A stretch of DNA of 64,000 nucleotides. Origin: Burkholderiales bacterium (GTDB lineage Bacteria > Pseudomonadota > Gammaproteobacteria > Burkholderiales > Burkholderiaceae_C). Below are positions 37,403 through 45,179 of the stretch, piece after piece (within the stretch, counting starts at the first letter, position 1; every line of letters starts with the position of its first letter). A program made the position numbers and the translations under genes. The stretch lies in assembly GCA_947372465.1 (NCBI GenBank), contig CANBTT010000004.1, forward strand, positions 1-64,000. Direction: 5' to 3'. The notes below the pieces were generated by a model. It did no database searches and was not told where the DNA came from. It was given only the letters and a program-made list of their open reading frames with translations.

Positions 37403-38776
37403 TTGTGCAAAGTGACCCAAAAAACTGAGCGCAAACTCATCGTTGAACACGCTTCGACCATTTTGGTGGGGCAGCTTGCCGTCATGGCCTTTGGCATCAC
37501 AGACACCTTGGTGGCTGGCCGCTATGATCAAAAAGCCTTGGCCGCTTTGTCGGTTGGGTCTGCTGTTTATATCAGCGTCTTTGTCGCCTTGATGGGGGTC
37601 TTACAGGCCTTGCTGCCTGTTTTATCGGAAATGCATGGCGCCAAAAAACCGCTTGAAGTCGGTCGCCAATTTAGGCAAGGCTTTTATTTGCTCCTCGGGT
37701 CCTGCGCACTTGGGATTGCCATTTTGTTGAGCCCCCATCTGATTTTAGAGTGGACCCAAGTGCCTGAGAACTTACAACACGACGTGAGCGCCTATCTCTC
37801 AGTGCTGTGCCTAGGACTGCCCCTCGCCCTATTGTTCAGGATGTTTGGCACCTTGAACCAAAGCATCGGGAAACCCAAACTGGTGACCTGGATTCAAATC
37901 ATTGGACTGCTGCTAAAAATCCCGCTCTCCATTGCGTTTACTTTTGGCCTCTTTGACATGCCGCCCTTGGGTGTCGTGGGTTGTGCGTGGGCCACCTTTT
38001 TTGTGAATTTGGCGATGGTGCTGCTTTGCTTGGGACTGCTCAAAAAACAAGCCCTCTACAAACCCTATGACATCTGGAGAAGACTTGAAAAACCCGATTG
38101 GCGTGGCCTAAGCACCCTGCTTCGCATTGGACTGCCAAACGCCTTGTCTGTTGCAGTGGAAGTCACCTCTTTTACCCTGATGGCGCTCTTCATCTCCAGG
38201 CAGGGCACCACCGCTGCAGCCACCCATCAAATTGTGACAAGTCTGGCCGCCTTGCTCTACATGGCCCCGTTGTCTTTGGCCATCGCCACCAGTGCAAGAG
38301 TGAGTTTTTGGCTGGGTGCTGAAGACCCCTTTAAAGCACGCATGGTGATGAAACAAGGTTTTCTCTTGGGTTGGAGCTTGGCGGCAATTGTGAGCATCCT
38401 GCTGTATTTTTTGAACCCCTGGATTGCGCCCCTCTTCACGACACACCCAGAGGTCATCACGGCCGCCTCTGGCGTTTTGATTTGGCTGTCCTTGTACCAC
38501 TTGGGAGACGCCACACAGGTGATGTGCTTCTTTATGCTCAGGTGCTACAAAATCACCATCATGCCTTTGCTCATCTATTGTGTTTTTCTTTGGGGCGTGG
38601 GCCTGATGGGGGGCTACCATTTGGCCTACGAAGGCTTGGTGCTGCTCAATGTACCCGCCATGCCTTCACCCAAGACATTTTGGCTCAGCAACACGGCCGC
38701 TGTTTTTGCAGTGTGCCTTTGTATGCTCACCTTGCTCAACTGGGTATCAAAGAAATCAGTTCAAGAGCGCTTGTAA
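37403..38776 (+). CDS. MATE family efflux transporter (NorM-like)
   Basis: About 457 residues, 12 transmembrane helices in two homologous halves (about 10-230 and 240-450), typical of MATE exporters that expel cationic drugs or metabolites by Na+ or H+ antiport. The start is uncertain: TTG 37403 or GTG 37412, both just after the upstream stop and without a clear ribosome site, so translational coupling is likely. The 3' end overlaps the end of convergent phoR by 21 bp. Confidence 0.92.
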   Translation: MCKVTQKTERKLIVEHASTILVGQLAVMAFGITDTLVAGRYDQKALAALSVGSAVYISVFVALMGVLQALLPVLSEMHGAKKPLEVGRQFRQGFYLLLGSCALGIAILLSPHLILEWTQVPENLQHDVSAYLSVLCLGLPLALLFRMFGTLNQSIGKPKLVTWIQIIGLLLKIPLSIAFTFGLFDMPPLGVVGCAWATFFVNLAMVLLCLGLLKKQALYKPYDIWRRLEKPDWRGLSTLLRIGLPNALSVAVEVTSFTLMALFISRQGTTAAATHQIVTSLAALLYMAPLSLAIATSARVSFWLGAEDPFKARMVMKQGFLLGWSLAAIVSILLYFLNPWIAPLFTTHPEVITAASGVLIWLSLYHLGDATQVMCFFMLRCYKITIMPLLIYCVFLWGVGLMGGYHLAYEGLVLLNVPAMPSPKTFWLSNTAAVFAVCLCMLTLLNWVSKKSVQERL

Positions 38777-40126
38777 GTCATGTGCCTCAATCGCTCTGAC
38801 CCGGGTTTTGGGCAGCACCCAAGAAAACTCCGACCCCTTGCCAATTGCACTTTGGATATGCATTTCGCCCCCATGGCGTTGAATGACGTGCTTCACAATG
38901 GCCAAGCCCAAACCTGTCCCACCGGTCTCTCGTGAACGACTTCTGTCCACCCGGTAAAACCGCTCGGTCAACCTCGGTATGTGCTCGGCAGCAATGCCCA
39001 CACCATTGTCCTTCACAGCAAAACGCCACTCGCCCGTTGCCAGCACCCAGCAACTCACGCGCACTTCGGCCCCAAGAGGCGTGTAACGCAAGGCGTTGCT
39101 GATCAAATTGGACATGGCGCTTTGAATTTCAGCCTTGTTGCCAGAAATCTCAACGCCCTCCTTAGGCCCCTCGTACTCAAAAATGAGTTCATGGGGCAAC
39201 TGTTGATCCTGTACAAGCGTTCTGGATAAACCCCTCGCCTCGACTTCACAACTGTTCAGCAAGGACGACAAAGCAAACCAATCCAAAGTGCTTGGCAAAG
39301 GACTGCCCTCCAACTTGGACAAGGTCAACAAATCTTGAACCAAAATCTGCATCCTGCTTGCTTGTTGCTGCATCAAAGCCAAATAGTGGGTTTGCTCCTC
39401 AGGCGCTAAGCGCAAGTTTTGCATGGTCTCTACAAAACCAGCTAAAACGGTCAAGGGCGTGCGAATCTCATGCGACACATTGGCCACAAAGTCTCGCCTC
39501 ATCAACTCAGCTTGTTCCAAAGCGGTGATATCACGCGTCAACATCAATTTGTGTCCATCCCCATAGGGAAACAACTGCAGAGAAATTTTTGAATAGTTTT
39601 GAAATTGACTTTGAACACCCTCGATCACGACCTCGTGGTCATACACCATGGCGTGCGCATAGGCAGTGTAAGCAGGGTCTCGCACCAAGTTGCCTATGAG
39701 TTGATCTTTGTCGCGCTGAAAGTCAATGCCAAGATGAACTTTGGCCATGCCATTGGACCATTCAATTCGACCTTCTGGATTGATCAACAAGACCCCATGG
39801 GGGGAGGCTTGAATGGCCGCTAAAAACTCGGTCAATCTGGCGTTGCTTTTGACCGTCTCTCGCTCACGCATCTTCACCACACGCAATACCCTGTCTCCAA
39901 CTTCACCCCACACCCCTCTTAAAAAAGGGGGGGTCTTCAGATCCTCACTTCTCAGCCAAGACAGGGTTTTAGAAGCACGGTTGATGTCAAACAAGTACAA
40001 AACAAAACAAGTCACCAACAAAGAAATGAAGGCACTTTCCCAATAATTCTTGAAGGGCAACATGACTTCACCAACCAGTACACCGGCAAGTAAAAAAAGA
40101 CTGAAAATAAACGTCCGCCAAAACAT
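38756..40126 (-). CDS. phoR: Phosphate regulon sensor histidine kinase
   Basis: 456 residues with PhoR layout. Two N-terminal membrane helices span about 5-50, followed by a DUF3329-type linker (PPFLRGVWGEVGDRV), a PAS domain (about 105-200), HisKA with His219 (VSHEIRTPL), and HATPase_c with N (NLISNALRY), G1 (DNGVGI), F and G2 (GTGLGL) boxes. It phosphorylates PhoB when PstSCAB/PhoU signal low phosphate. Normally phoR directly follows phoB; here phoB ends at 59918, 19.8 kb away, on the same strand. An A6-G7 tract (39921-39933) sits in the linker coding region. Confidence 0.95.
   Translation of the reverse strand: MFWRTFIFSLFLLAGVLVGEVMLPFKNYWESAFISLLVTCFVLYLFDINRASKTLSWLRSEDLKTPPFLRGVWGEVGDRVLRVVKMRERETVKSNARLTEFLAAIQASPHGVLLINPEGRIEWSNGMAKVHLGIDFQRDKDQLIGNLVRDPAYTAYAHAMVYDHEVVIEGVQSQFQNYSKISLQLFPYGDGHKLMLTRDITALEQAELMRRDFVANVSHEIRTPLTVLAGFVETMQNLRLAPEEQTHYLALMQQQASRMQILVQDLLTLSKLEGSPLPSTLDWFALSSLLNSCEVEARGLSRTLVQDQQLPHELIFEYEGPKEGVEISGNKAEIQSAMSNLISNALRYTPLGAEVRVSCWVLATGEWRFAVKDNGVGIAAEHIPRLTERFYRVDRSRSRETGGTGLGLAIVKHVIQRHGGEMHIQSAIGKGSEFSWVLPKTRVRAIEAHDLQALLN
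39921..39933. repeat. Adjacent homopolymers A6-G7 within phoR
   Basis: Six A then seven G on the plus strand (C7-T6 in the coding strand) encode the T-P-P-F-L part of the linker between membrane region and PAS domain. Such tracts can gain or lose a base during replication; a one-base change would truncate PhoR early. Confidence 0.8.
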
Positions 40127-40235
40127 GATTGAAATCCAAGTTCAACTCGTTTTTGAGTTAAAAAATATCAAAAGCAGACTGTACACGAATGCAGCTAGAA
40201 CTATGGAAAAAACAGTCCCTTTTTAAAAGAAATAC

Positions 40236-41231
40236 TTAAAAATTACTCAAATTGAGTGACTTGATAATGGGTGTCAATTGACGCTCATCTTGTCTGACGT
40301 AATTGGTGAATTCATCTGGACCCATGACCGTCGATTCTGCGCCCAGGGTGGCCAACAAATCCTGCGACTTGCTTGAGGCCATCACCTTGGCGAGCGCTTT
40401 GTAGAGCTTATCAACAATGAGCTTTGAGGTCCCTTGTGGTGCAGCCAATCCATTCCAAGACTCGGACAAATACCCAGCAAGACCAGATTCTGCAACCGTT
40501 GGCACGTCTGGGAACAGCATCGATCGCTTGGCGCTGCCCACCGCAATGGGACGAAGCTTGCCGCTTTTAACATGCTGAATTTGAGGCGTGATGTTCACAA
40601 AGGACACCTCTACTTGCCCACTGAGCACCGCCATCACCGCAGGCGCAGCCCCCGCAAAGGGAATGTGGGTGAGTTTGATGGAGGTCATGCTGTTGAACAA
40701 CTCGCCACTCAAATGAGGTCCGGTCCCGTTGCCCGCAGAAGCATAATTGAGTTTTCCAGGATTTTTCTTTGCAAACGCAATGAGTTCGGCCAAATTATTA
40801 ATGGGCACCGAAGGATGAACAGAGATCAAGTTGGGGACCGTTGCAAACATGGCCACCAAGACGAAGTCTTTTTTGGGGTCATAAGGCAGCGCTGGATTCA
40901 TCACCGATTGAACCACCATGGGGGCCACCGTGGCCAACAAGAATGTGTAACCGTCAGCTGGCGATTTTGCAACCAGGTTGGCCCCAATCACGGTCCCACC
41001 CCCTGGTTTGTTTTCCACCAAAAACTGCTGCCCAAATTCAACGCTTAAACCTTCTGCGAGCATTCTCACAATGTTATCGGAGGGTCCACCAGGCGCATAA
41101 GGATTGACAATTTTCACAACCCGTTCAGGCCAATTTTGCGCAAAACTGCTGAGCATCCCGAGCGCCATAAAAGCAAACATACACGTGCGCAATAAACATC
41201 CCAATTTTTGCGTGCTTGAACCTTGATTCAT
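40236..41231 (-). CDS. Bug/TctC family solute-binding protein
   Basis: 331 residues with a signal peptide (MNQGSSTQKLGCLLRTCMFAF... cleavage near SSFAQ, about 32). Family motifs are VKIVNPYAPGGPSDNIVRMLA (binding loop), VENKPGGGTVIGANLVAKSPADGYT, LNYASAGNGTGPHLSGELF and LRPIAVGSAKRS. Periplasmic receptors of tripartite tricarboxylate transporters bind diverse carboxylates. The TctA and TctB membrane subunits are not in the window. It follows a flavin reductase gene by 10 bp, with a good AGGAG site. phoR lies 109 bp downstream on the same strand. Confidence 0.93.
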   Translation of the reverse strand: MNQGSSTQKLGCLLRTCMFAFMALGMLSSFAQNWPERVVKIVNPYAPGGPSDNIVRMLAEGLSVEFGQQFLVENKPGGGTVIGANLVAKSPADGYTFLLATVAPMVVQSVMNPALPYDPKKDFVLVAMFATVPNLISVHPSVPINNLAELIAFAKKNPGKLNYASAGNGTGPHLSGELFNSMTSIKLTHIPFAGAAPAVMAVLSGQVEVSFVNITPQIQHVKSGKLRPIAVGSAKRSMLFPDVPTVAESGLAGYLSESWNGLAAPQGTSKLIVDKLYKALAKVMASSKSQDLLATLGAESTVMGPDEFTNYVRQDERQLTPIIKSLNLSNF

Positions 41232-41241
41232 CTAGTTGCTC

Positions 41242-41889
41242 CTATTTGTTTTGATTGATCCAACCCTCACCCCCCGGGGGTTTTTGAAGCATTGGTTTTT
41301 CAATGATCTCACCCATTTTGGCGTAATAGGGTCCCCCCATCCGGGAGATGGCCTTCATCTTGATGGAGTCGACTCGCTGGCCGTCGTAAATGTCCTCTCT
41401 AAGGTGAAATGCCACCACTTCACCTATATACAGAATATTTCTGCCCGTGCCTAAAACCACTTTCTGGTCAAGCTTGCATTCCATTTGAACGGGACTGCAG
41501 GCAATTCGTGGCACCTTTACAATTTGACTGCTTAAAAGCTCAATGCCTAAAACATCCGTCTCACTGGTTTCTGGGGGAAATTCCTGCGCACTTGCATGCA
41601 TCTGATCCAAGTTCGCTTCGTCCGCTACATTGACCACAAATTCGCCCGTCTCCAAGATGTTTCTCGCCGTATCTTTTAAGACACCGGAGCGCTCAGCAAT
41701 GTTCACGGCCAACATCGGAGGATCTGTCGCCACATAGTTGTAAGAGCTAAAGGGGGCGGCATTGACCAAGCCATTGAGCCCCATGGTGGTGATCCAAGCA
41801 ACTGGCCTTGGAACAACACATCCAACGACCAATTTGTACGCCTGAGCGGTGTCCAATCCTTTTGCGGGCACATAAATAAATTTACTCAT
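41242..41889 (-). CDS. Flavin reductase (FMN-binding split-barrel) family protein
   Basis: 215 residues from ATG 41887-41889 (a TTG three codons earlier is possible). Conserved split-barrel features are YKLVVGCVVPRPVAWITTMGLNGLVNAAPFSSYN and DPPMLAVNIAERSGVLKDTARNILETGEFVVN, which bind FMN. Such proteins reduce flavin for partner monooxygenases or are DIM6/NTAB-like reductases. No monooxygenase partner is encoded nearby. It is paired with a TctC receptor downstream and divergent from the CMD-like gene across a 200-bp region with two inverted repeats. Confidence 0.88.
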   Translation of the reverse strand: MSKFIYVPAKGLDTAQAYKLVVGCVVPRPVAWITTMGLNGLVNAAPFSSYNYVATDPPMLAVNIAERSGVLKDTARNILETGEFVVNVADEANLDQMHASAQEFPPETSETDVLGIELLSSQIVKVPRIACSPVQMECKLDQKVVLGTGRNILYIGEVVAFHLREDIYDGQRVDSIKMKAISRMGGPYYAKMGEIIEKPMLQKPPGGEGWINQNK

Positions 41890-41979
41890 CAACGTCAATC
41901 CAATCCGTCCATTAAAGGTTCAGCAAAAGCTTGATCATATTACAGGAGTTCAGAAAAAAAATTCAAACAAAACAGATTT

Positions 41980-42015
41980 AAACCTAGGGGTTTACACAAT
42001 TGCAATCCAGTGCAA
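41980..42015. promoter_or_regulatory. Two inverted repeats in the divergent control region
   Basis: AAACC-TAGG-GGTTT (41980-41993) and TTGCA-ATCCAG-TGCAA (42000-42015) are dyad-symmetric sites lying between the divergent flavin reductase/TctC pair and the CMD/hydrolase/TctC operon. Both are candidate operators for an unlinked regulator, since no regulator gene is present in the catabolic block. Confidence 0.4.
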
Positions 42016-42087
42016 GAGGAGAAAAATATATTTCAATGTGGGTTGAAAATCAATTCATAATTCAAGCCATTAAATTTGAAAGTCGGT

Positions 42088-42660
42088 ATGCCTAGAATTA
42101 CACTTCCCTCGCCTGATCAGATGAATGAAGACCAGCTCAAAGTGTTCAATAAAATGATAGCGGGACCCAGGGGCAAAGTTCAAGGCCCCATCAGAGCAGC
42201 CATTCACAATCCAGAACTCGCTGATCGTTGGCAAGCACTGGGGGCACTGTTGAGATACAACACGTCTCTCACCCCCCGATTGTCAGAAATTGCCATCTTG
42301 GTCACAGCCAGGTCCTCTCAGTCGCCATTTGAATGGTATGCCCACCGAATTGAGGCCGAGAAAATTGGACTTGAAAAACACATCATCGAGTCCATATTGG
42401 TCCTCAACAAGTCAACCGCTTTCGCCAAAGAGGAAGCCCTGGTGTTTGATTTTGCGCTTGAATTGTGTCAAACAAAGTCGGTCTCTGATTCGACCTATAA
42501 AAAGGCCTTAGAACATTTTGGTGATAAAACAATCGTTGAACTCACCGCCTTGGTGGGCTATTACACAATGGTTGCAATGACCCTCAACGCGCACGAAATT
42601 CCTTTGCCTGACGGTGTCGAGCCTGCATTTTTACTGCCCCAACAAACACTCACATCATGA
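42088..42660 (+). CDS. Carboxymuconolactone decarboxylase (AhpD-like) family protein
   Basis: 190 residues from ATG 42088 (TTG 42076 is also in frame). The CMD core includes LTPRLSEIAILVTARSSQSPFEWYAHRIEAEKIGL (about 70-105), where AhpD has a CxxC; here the positions are Ser, so peroxidase-type chemistry is unlikely. Later LVGYYTMVAMTLNAHEIPLPDG is typical of this subgroup. The gene overlaps the next start by ATGA, so it is coupled to a LigI-like hydrolase. Activity is unknown. Confidence 0.88.
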   Translation: MPRITLPSPDQMNEDQLKVFNKMIAGPRGKVQGPIRAAIHNPELADRWQALGALLRYNTSLTPRLSEIAILVTARSSQSPFEWYAHRIEAEKIGLEKHIIESILVLNKSTAFAKEEALVFDFALELCQTKSVSDSTYKKALEHFGDKTIVELTALVGYYTMVAMTLNAHEIPLPDGVEPAFLLPQQTLTS

Positions 42661-43463
42661 ATTCAAAATGGGATTGCCATGCCCACGTTTTCGGGCCCTT
42701 TGAAAACTACCCACTCGCCGCCGGCAGAAGTTACTCCCCCAATGAAGCACGGCTTGAAGACTATTTGAGTTTACTTGCGAGCTTAAACCTCCAACATGGC
42801 GTTCTGGTCCATCCCAGTGCATATGGACAATCCTTCGAGTTGCTGCTTGACTGCCTTGAGAGAGAGAAATCTCTCAGAGGTGTCATTGTGATCAATCCCT
42901 CAACCGAGATTGACCTCCAAGAACTGCGAGGCAAGGGCATCCGAGCAGCGCGCTTTAGTGCACGCAGTGGCGCGAGCACCAACTTCTTTGGAAGCGCAAG
43001 TTTTGAAGACTATCAATCCTTGCGAACACAGCTGAGAGACGCTGGACTTCATGCTGAACTATGGACGGACTGCAAAATGTTGCCCCTCATCGAGAAGGAA
43101 CTCTTGGCATCCCCCGTGGATGTTGTCATTGACCACATGGGCGGATTTGATGTCAACTTAGGCGTCAATGATCCTGGGTTTCAATGCCTTTTGAGGTTGA
43201 TGGACAGTGGAAAAATTTGGCTAAAGCTGTGTGCTTATAGAAACTTGCTTCAAGACGCCACCATGGATCGGGGGCGAGCATTTCATGAAAAATTGCTTCA
43301 AGCCAATCCCGATCGATTGGTTTGGGGAACGGATTGGCCTCATTTGAACGTCTCACCACCACCCCATACAAGCACACTCTTAGAAACGGTTTCAAAATGG
43401 ACCCAAGACGACACCGTGCTTACAAAAATTTTATCCAGCAACCCTCAACAACTTTATCAATGA
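42657..43463 (+). CDS. Amidohydrolase 2 family, LigI-like lactone hydrolase
   Basis: 268 residues. The N-terminal metal motif WDCHAHVFGPF (residues 5-15) and downstream VLVHPSAYG, VVIDHMGGFD and VWGTDWPHLNV match the COG3618 group that includes 2-pyrone-4,6-dicarboxylate lactonase LigI and related lactonases. It probably opens a lactone or pyrone in an aromatic or sugar acid pathway; the actual substrate cannot be read. Both ends overlap neighbours by ATGA (CMD before, TctC after), a tightly coupled three-gene operon. Confidence 0.88.
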   Translation: MNSKWDCHAHVFGPFENYPLAAGRSYSPNEARLEDYLSLLASLNLQHGVLVHPSAYGQSFELLLDCLEREKSLRGVIVINPSTEIDLQELRGKGIRAARFSARSGASTNFFGSASFEDYQSLRTQLRDAGLHAELWTDCKMLPLIEKELLASPVDVVIDHMGGFDVNLGVNDPGFQCLLRLMDSGKIWLKLCAYRNLLQDATMDRGRAFHEKLLQANPDRLVWGTDWPHLNVSPPPHTSTLLETVSKWTQDDTVLTKILSSNPQQLYQ

Positions 43464-44443
43464 GCCTTTGCTTCAAATCTTTTTGCCGCGCCCTTGTCCT
43501 TGGCGCAGTGATATTGGGTCTTCAGCTGAGCGGTCTTGCTTCTCCATTGATCAAAAAACCCATTCGACTGATCGTGCCTTTTCCAGCAGGAGGTGCAACG
43601 GACATCATGGCCCGAGGCATTGCAGCTGGACTTGCAAGCGAATTGGAGCAAACCGTTGTGGTCGAAAACAAAGGTGGTGCTGGGGGTGCTATTGCAGCCG
43701 AATATGTGACCCACGCAACGCCCGATGGAACAACGCTTCTTTTTGCAACCATGGGCGTGATGTCAATCAACCCAAGTTTATACCCCAAGCTGAAGTACGA
43801 CCCCATCAAAGATTTCACCCCCATCTCTCTTACACACCTCACACCCAGGGTACTCGTGGTCAACTCGGCCCTCCCCATCAAAAGTGTTGCTGAACTCATT
43901 GCATACGCCCAGAAAAAGCCCGGACTGTTGACTTACGGCTCCTCAGGAAACGGAAGTTCCAGCCATCTGTCTGGCGCACTTTTTGAAAATCTAGCAAAAG
44001 TAGACCTGCTTCATATTCCCTACAAAGGCAGCTCATTGCTTTTAACGGATTTGATCTCAGCTCGAGTGGACATGGCCTTTGATGCTTACGCGGTTTATGA
44101 AGAGCACATCAAGAGCGGAAAATTAAGGCTTGTCGCCATCACCTCGAAAAAAAGGATGCCCTGGCTACCCAACACCCCGACCATCTCCGAGTCCGGCTTG
44201 CCCAACTACGAGGTTGCAAATTGGCTAGGCGTGGTGGCCCCCACGGGACTGCCCAGTGACGTGACCAAAGCCATCAACACTGCTTTGGTCAAAGTGATGG
44301 GGAACCCGGCCATGAAACAGCAACTCTTTGACATTGGCATTGAGCCCACGAGCTCTTCGCCAGAGGAATTCACCCGAACAATTCAAAGTGAAGGCCTCAA
44401 ATGGGCAGAGATTGTCAAAAAGGCCAACATCACGCTGGATTGA
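43460..44443 (+). CDS. Bug/TctC family solute-binding protein
   Basis: 327 residues from the ATG at 43460, which overlaps the hydrolase stop. The signal peptide is MSLCFKSFCRALVLGAVILG...LSGLA. Family motifs are IRLIVPFPAGGATDIMARGIA, VENKGGAGGAIAAEYV, LTYGSSGNGSSSHLSGALF and LRLVAITSKKRMP. It probably binds the carboxylate processed by the coupled LigI-like hydrolase, which is inference from translational coupling. No membrane subunits are nearby. Confidence 0.93.
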   Translation: MSLCFKSFCRALVLGAVILGLQLSGLASPLIKKPIRLIVPFPAGGATDIMARGIAAGLASELEQTVVVENKGGAGGAIAAEYVTHATPDGTTLLFATMGVMSINPSLYPKLKYDPIKDFTPISLTHLTPRVLVVNSALPIKSVAELIAYAQKKPGLLTYGSSGNGSSSHLSGALFENLAKVDLLHIPYKGSSLLLTDLISARVDMAFDAYAVYEEHIKSGKLRLVAITSKKRMPWLPNTPTISESGLPNYEVANWLGVVAPTGLPSDVTKAINTALVKVMGNPAMKQQLFDIGIEPTSSSPEEFTRTIQSEGLKWAEIVKKANITLD

Positions 44444-44719
44444 TGCGTAAAAGCCTGTGTTGAACAAACAAGCCAACGCTCTAAGGTGATCTGACCTTTT
44501 TTAAGCACCCAAACCCATTTCATGGACGCTTGCTGCATCAACTTCTTGTACGGTTTGGCCGATGAGCTTGTCGCAATGGCCCCTTGGTGGGCAATATATG
44601 TTTTCTTCGCTGGCGCATTGAGCGTCAATGTGAGCGCTTCTCTCATTTTTTACCTGAATACAGAAGGTATTCCATTTGACGCAACCACTCCATACCTGGA
44701 GGGTCAGCGCTCATTAGAA

Positions 44720-45178
44720 TTAAAGTTCATACAAAAGCAATATGAAGTCAGCTACAACGCAAGGGCGCGCCAGACCTTCGAGCTCAAAGACGTTGGAAGT
44801 GGTGATCTTTGTCGCGTGAACGCCTACTTCGGCTGACAACAAAGTTTGATGCAACTTGATGCGAGAGCCTACACTCACGGGCTCAATGTAACGGACTTTA
44901 TTCGACCCATAATTCAAACCTCTACCTCTTTGATTGACGGTGAAAATTTGTCTTTGTAAAAAAGGAATGAGAGAAAGAATGAACAAACCGTGAGCAATGG
45001 TTTTCCCGTTGGGCATTTCATTTCTTGCTTTTTCTTCATCGACATGGATCCAAAAGTCATCCCCCGTCAATGCCGCAAATTGGGAAATGTGGCGTTGTTC
45101 AACCTTAAACCAATCGCTTTCACCCAACTTTTGTCCAACATGGTTTTTAAAATCCGAGGGGGCTTCAATCGTCAGCAT
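44720..45178 (-). CDS. MaoC family hot-dog hydratase
   Basis: 152 residues. The hydratase 2 motif is present: QFAALTGDDFWIHVDEEKA (Asp and His catalytic dyad of R-specific enoyl-CoA hydratases, about residues 33-52), followed by IAHGLFILSLIP. It hydrates a 2-enoyl-CoA to the 3-hydroxyacyl-CoA. It is the last gene of a nine-gene minus-strand operon and begins 1 bp after the double acyl-CoA dehydrogenase stop, which may supply its substrate. Confidence 0.92.
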   Translation of the reverse strand: MLTIEAPSDFKNHVGQKLGESDWFKVEQRHISQFAALTGDDFWIHVDEEKARNEMPNGKTIAHGLFILSLIPFLQRQIFTVNQRGRGLNYGSNKVRYIEPVSVGSRIKLHQTLLSAEVGVHATKITTSNVFELEGLARPCVVADFILLLYEL

Positions 45179-45179
45179 A

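Noticed and set aside
39900..39945. Possible mobile palindromic repeat at the C/T-A/G-rich stretch in phoR
   Set aside because: The translated PPFLRGVWGEV matches the native linker motif of PhoR (DUF3329 region), so it is probably ordinary coding sequence with a homopolymer, not an inserted repeat.
44522..44836. 104-codon plus-strand ORF with a hydrophobic segment
   Set aside because: Its second half lies antisense to the well-supported MaoC gene, it has no ribosome site, and it appears to be a shadow frame extending into the 276-bp convergent gap. An opposing minus-strand ORF (44383-44646) is also unconvincing.
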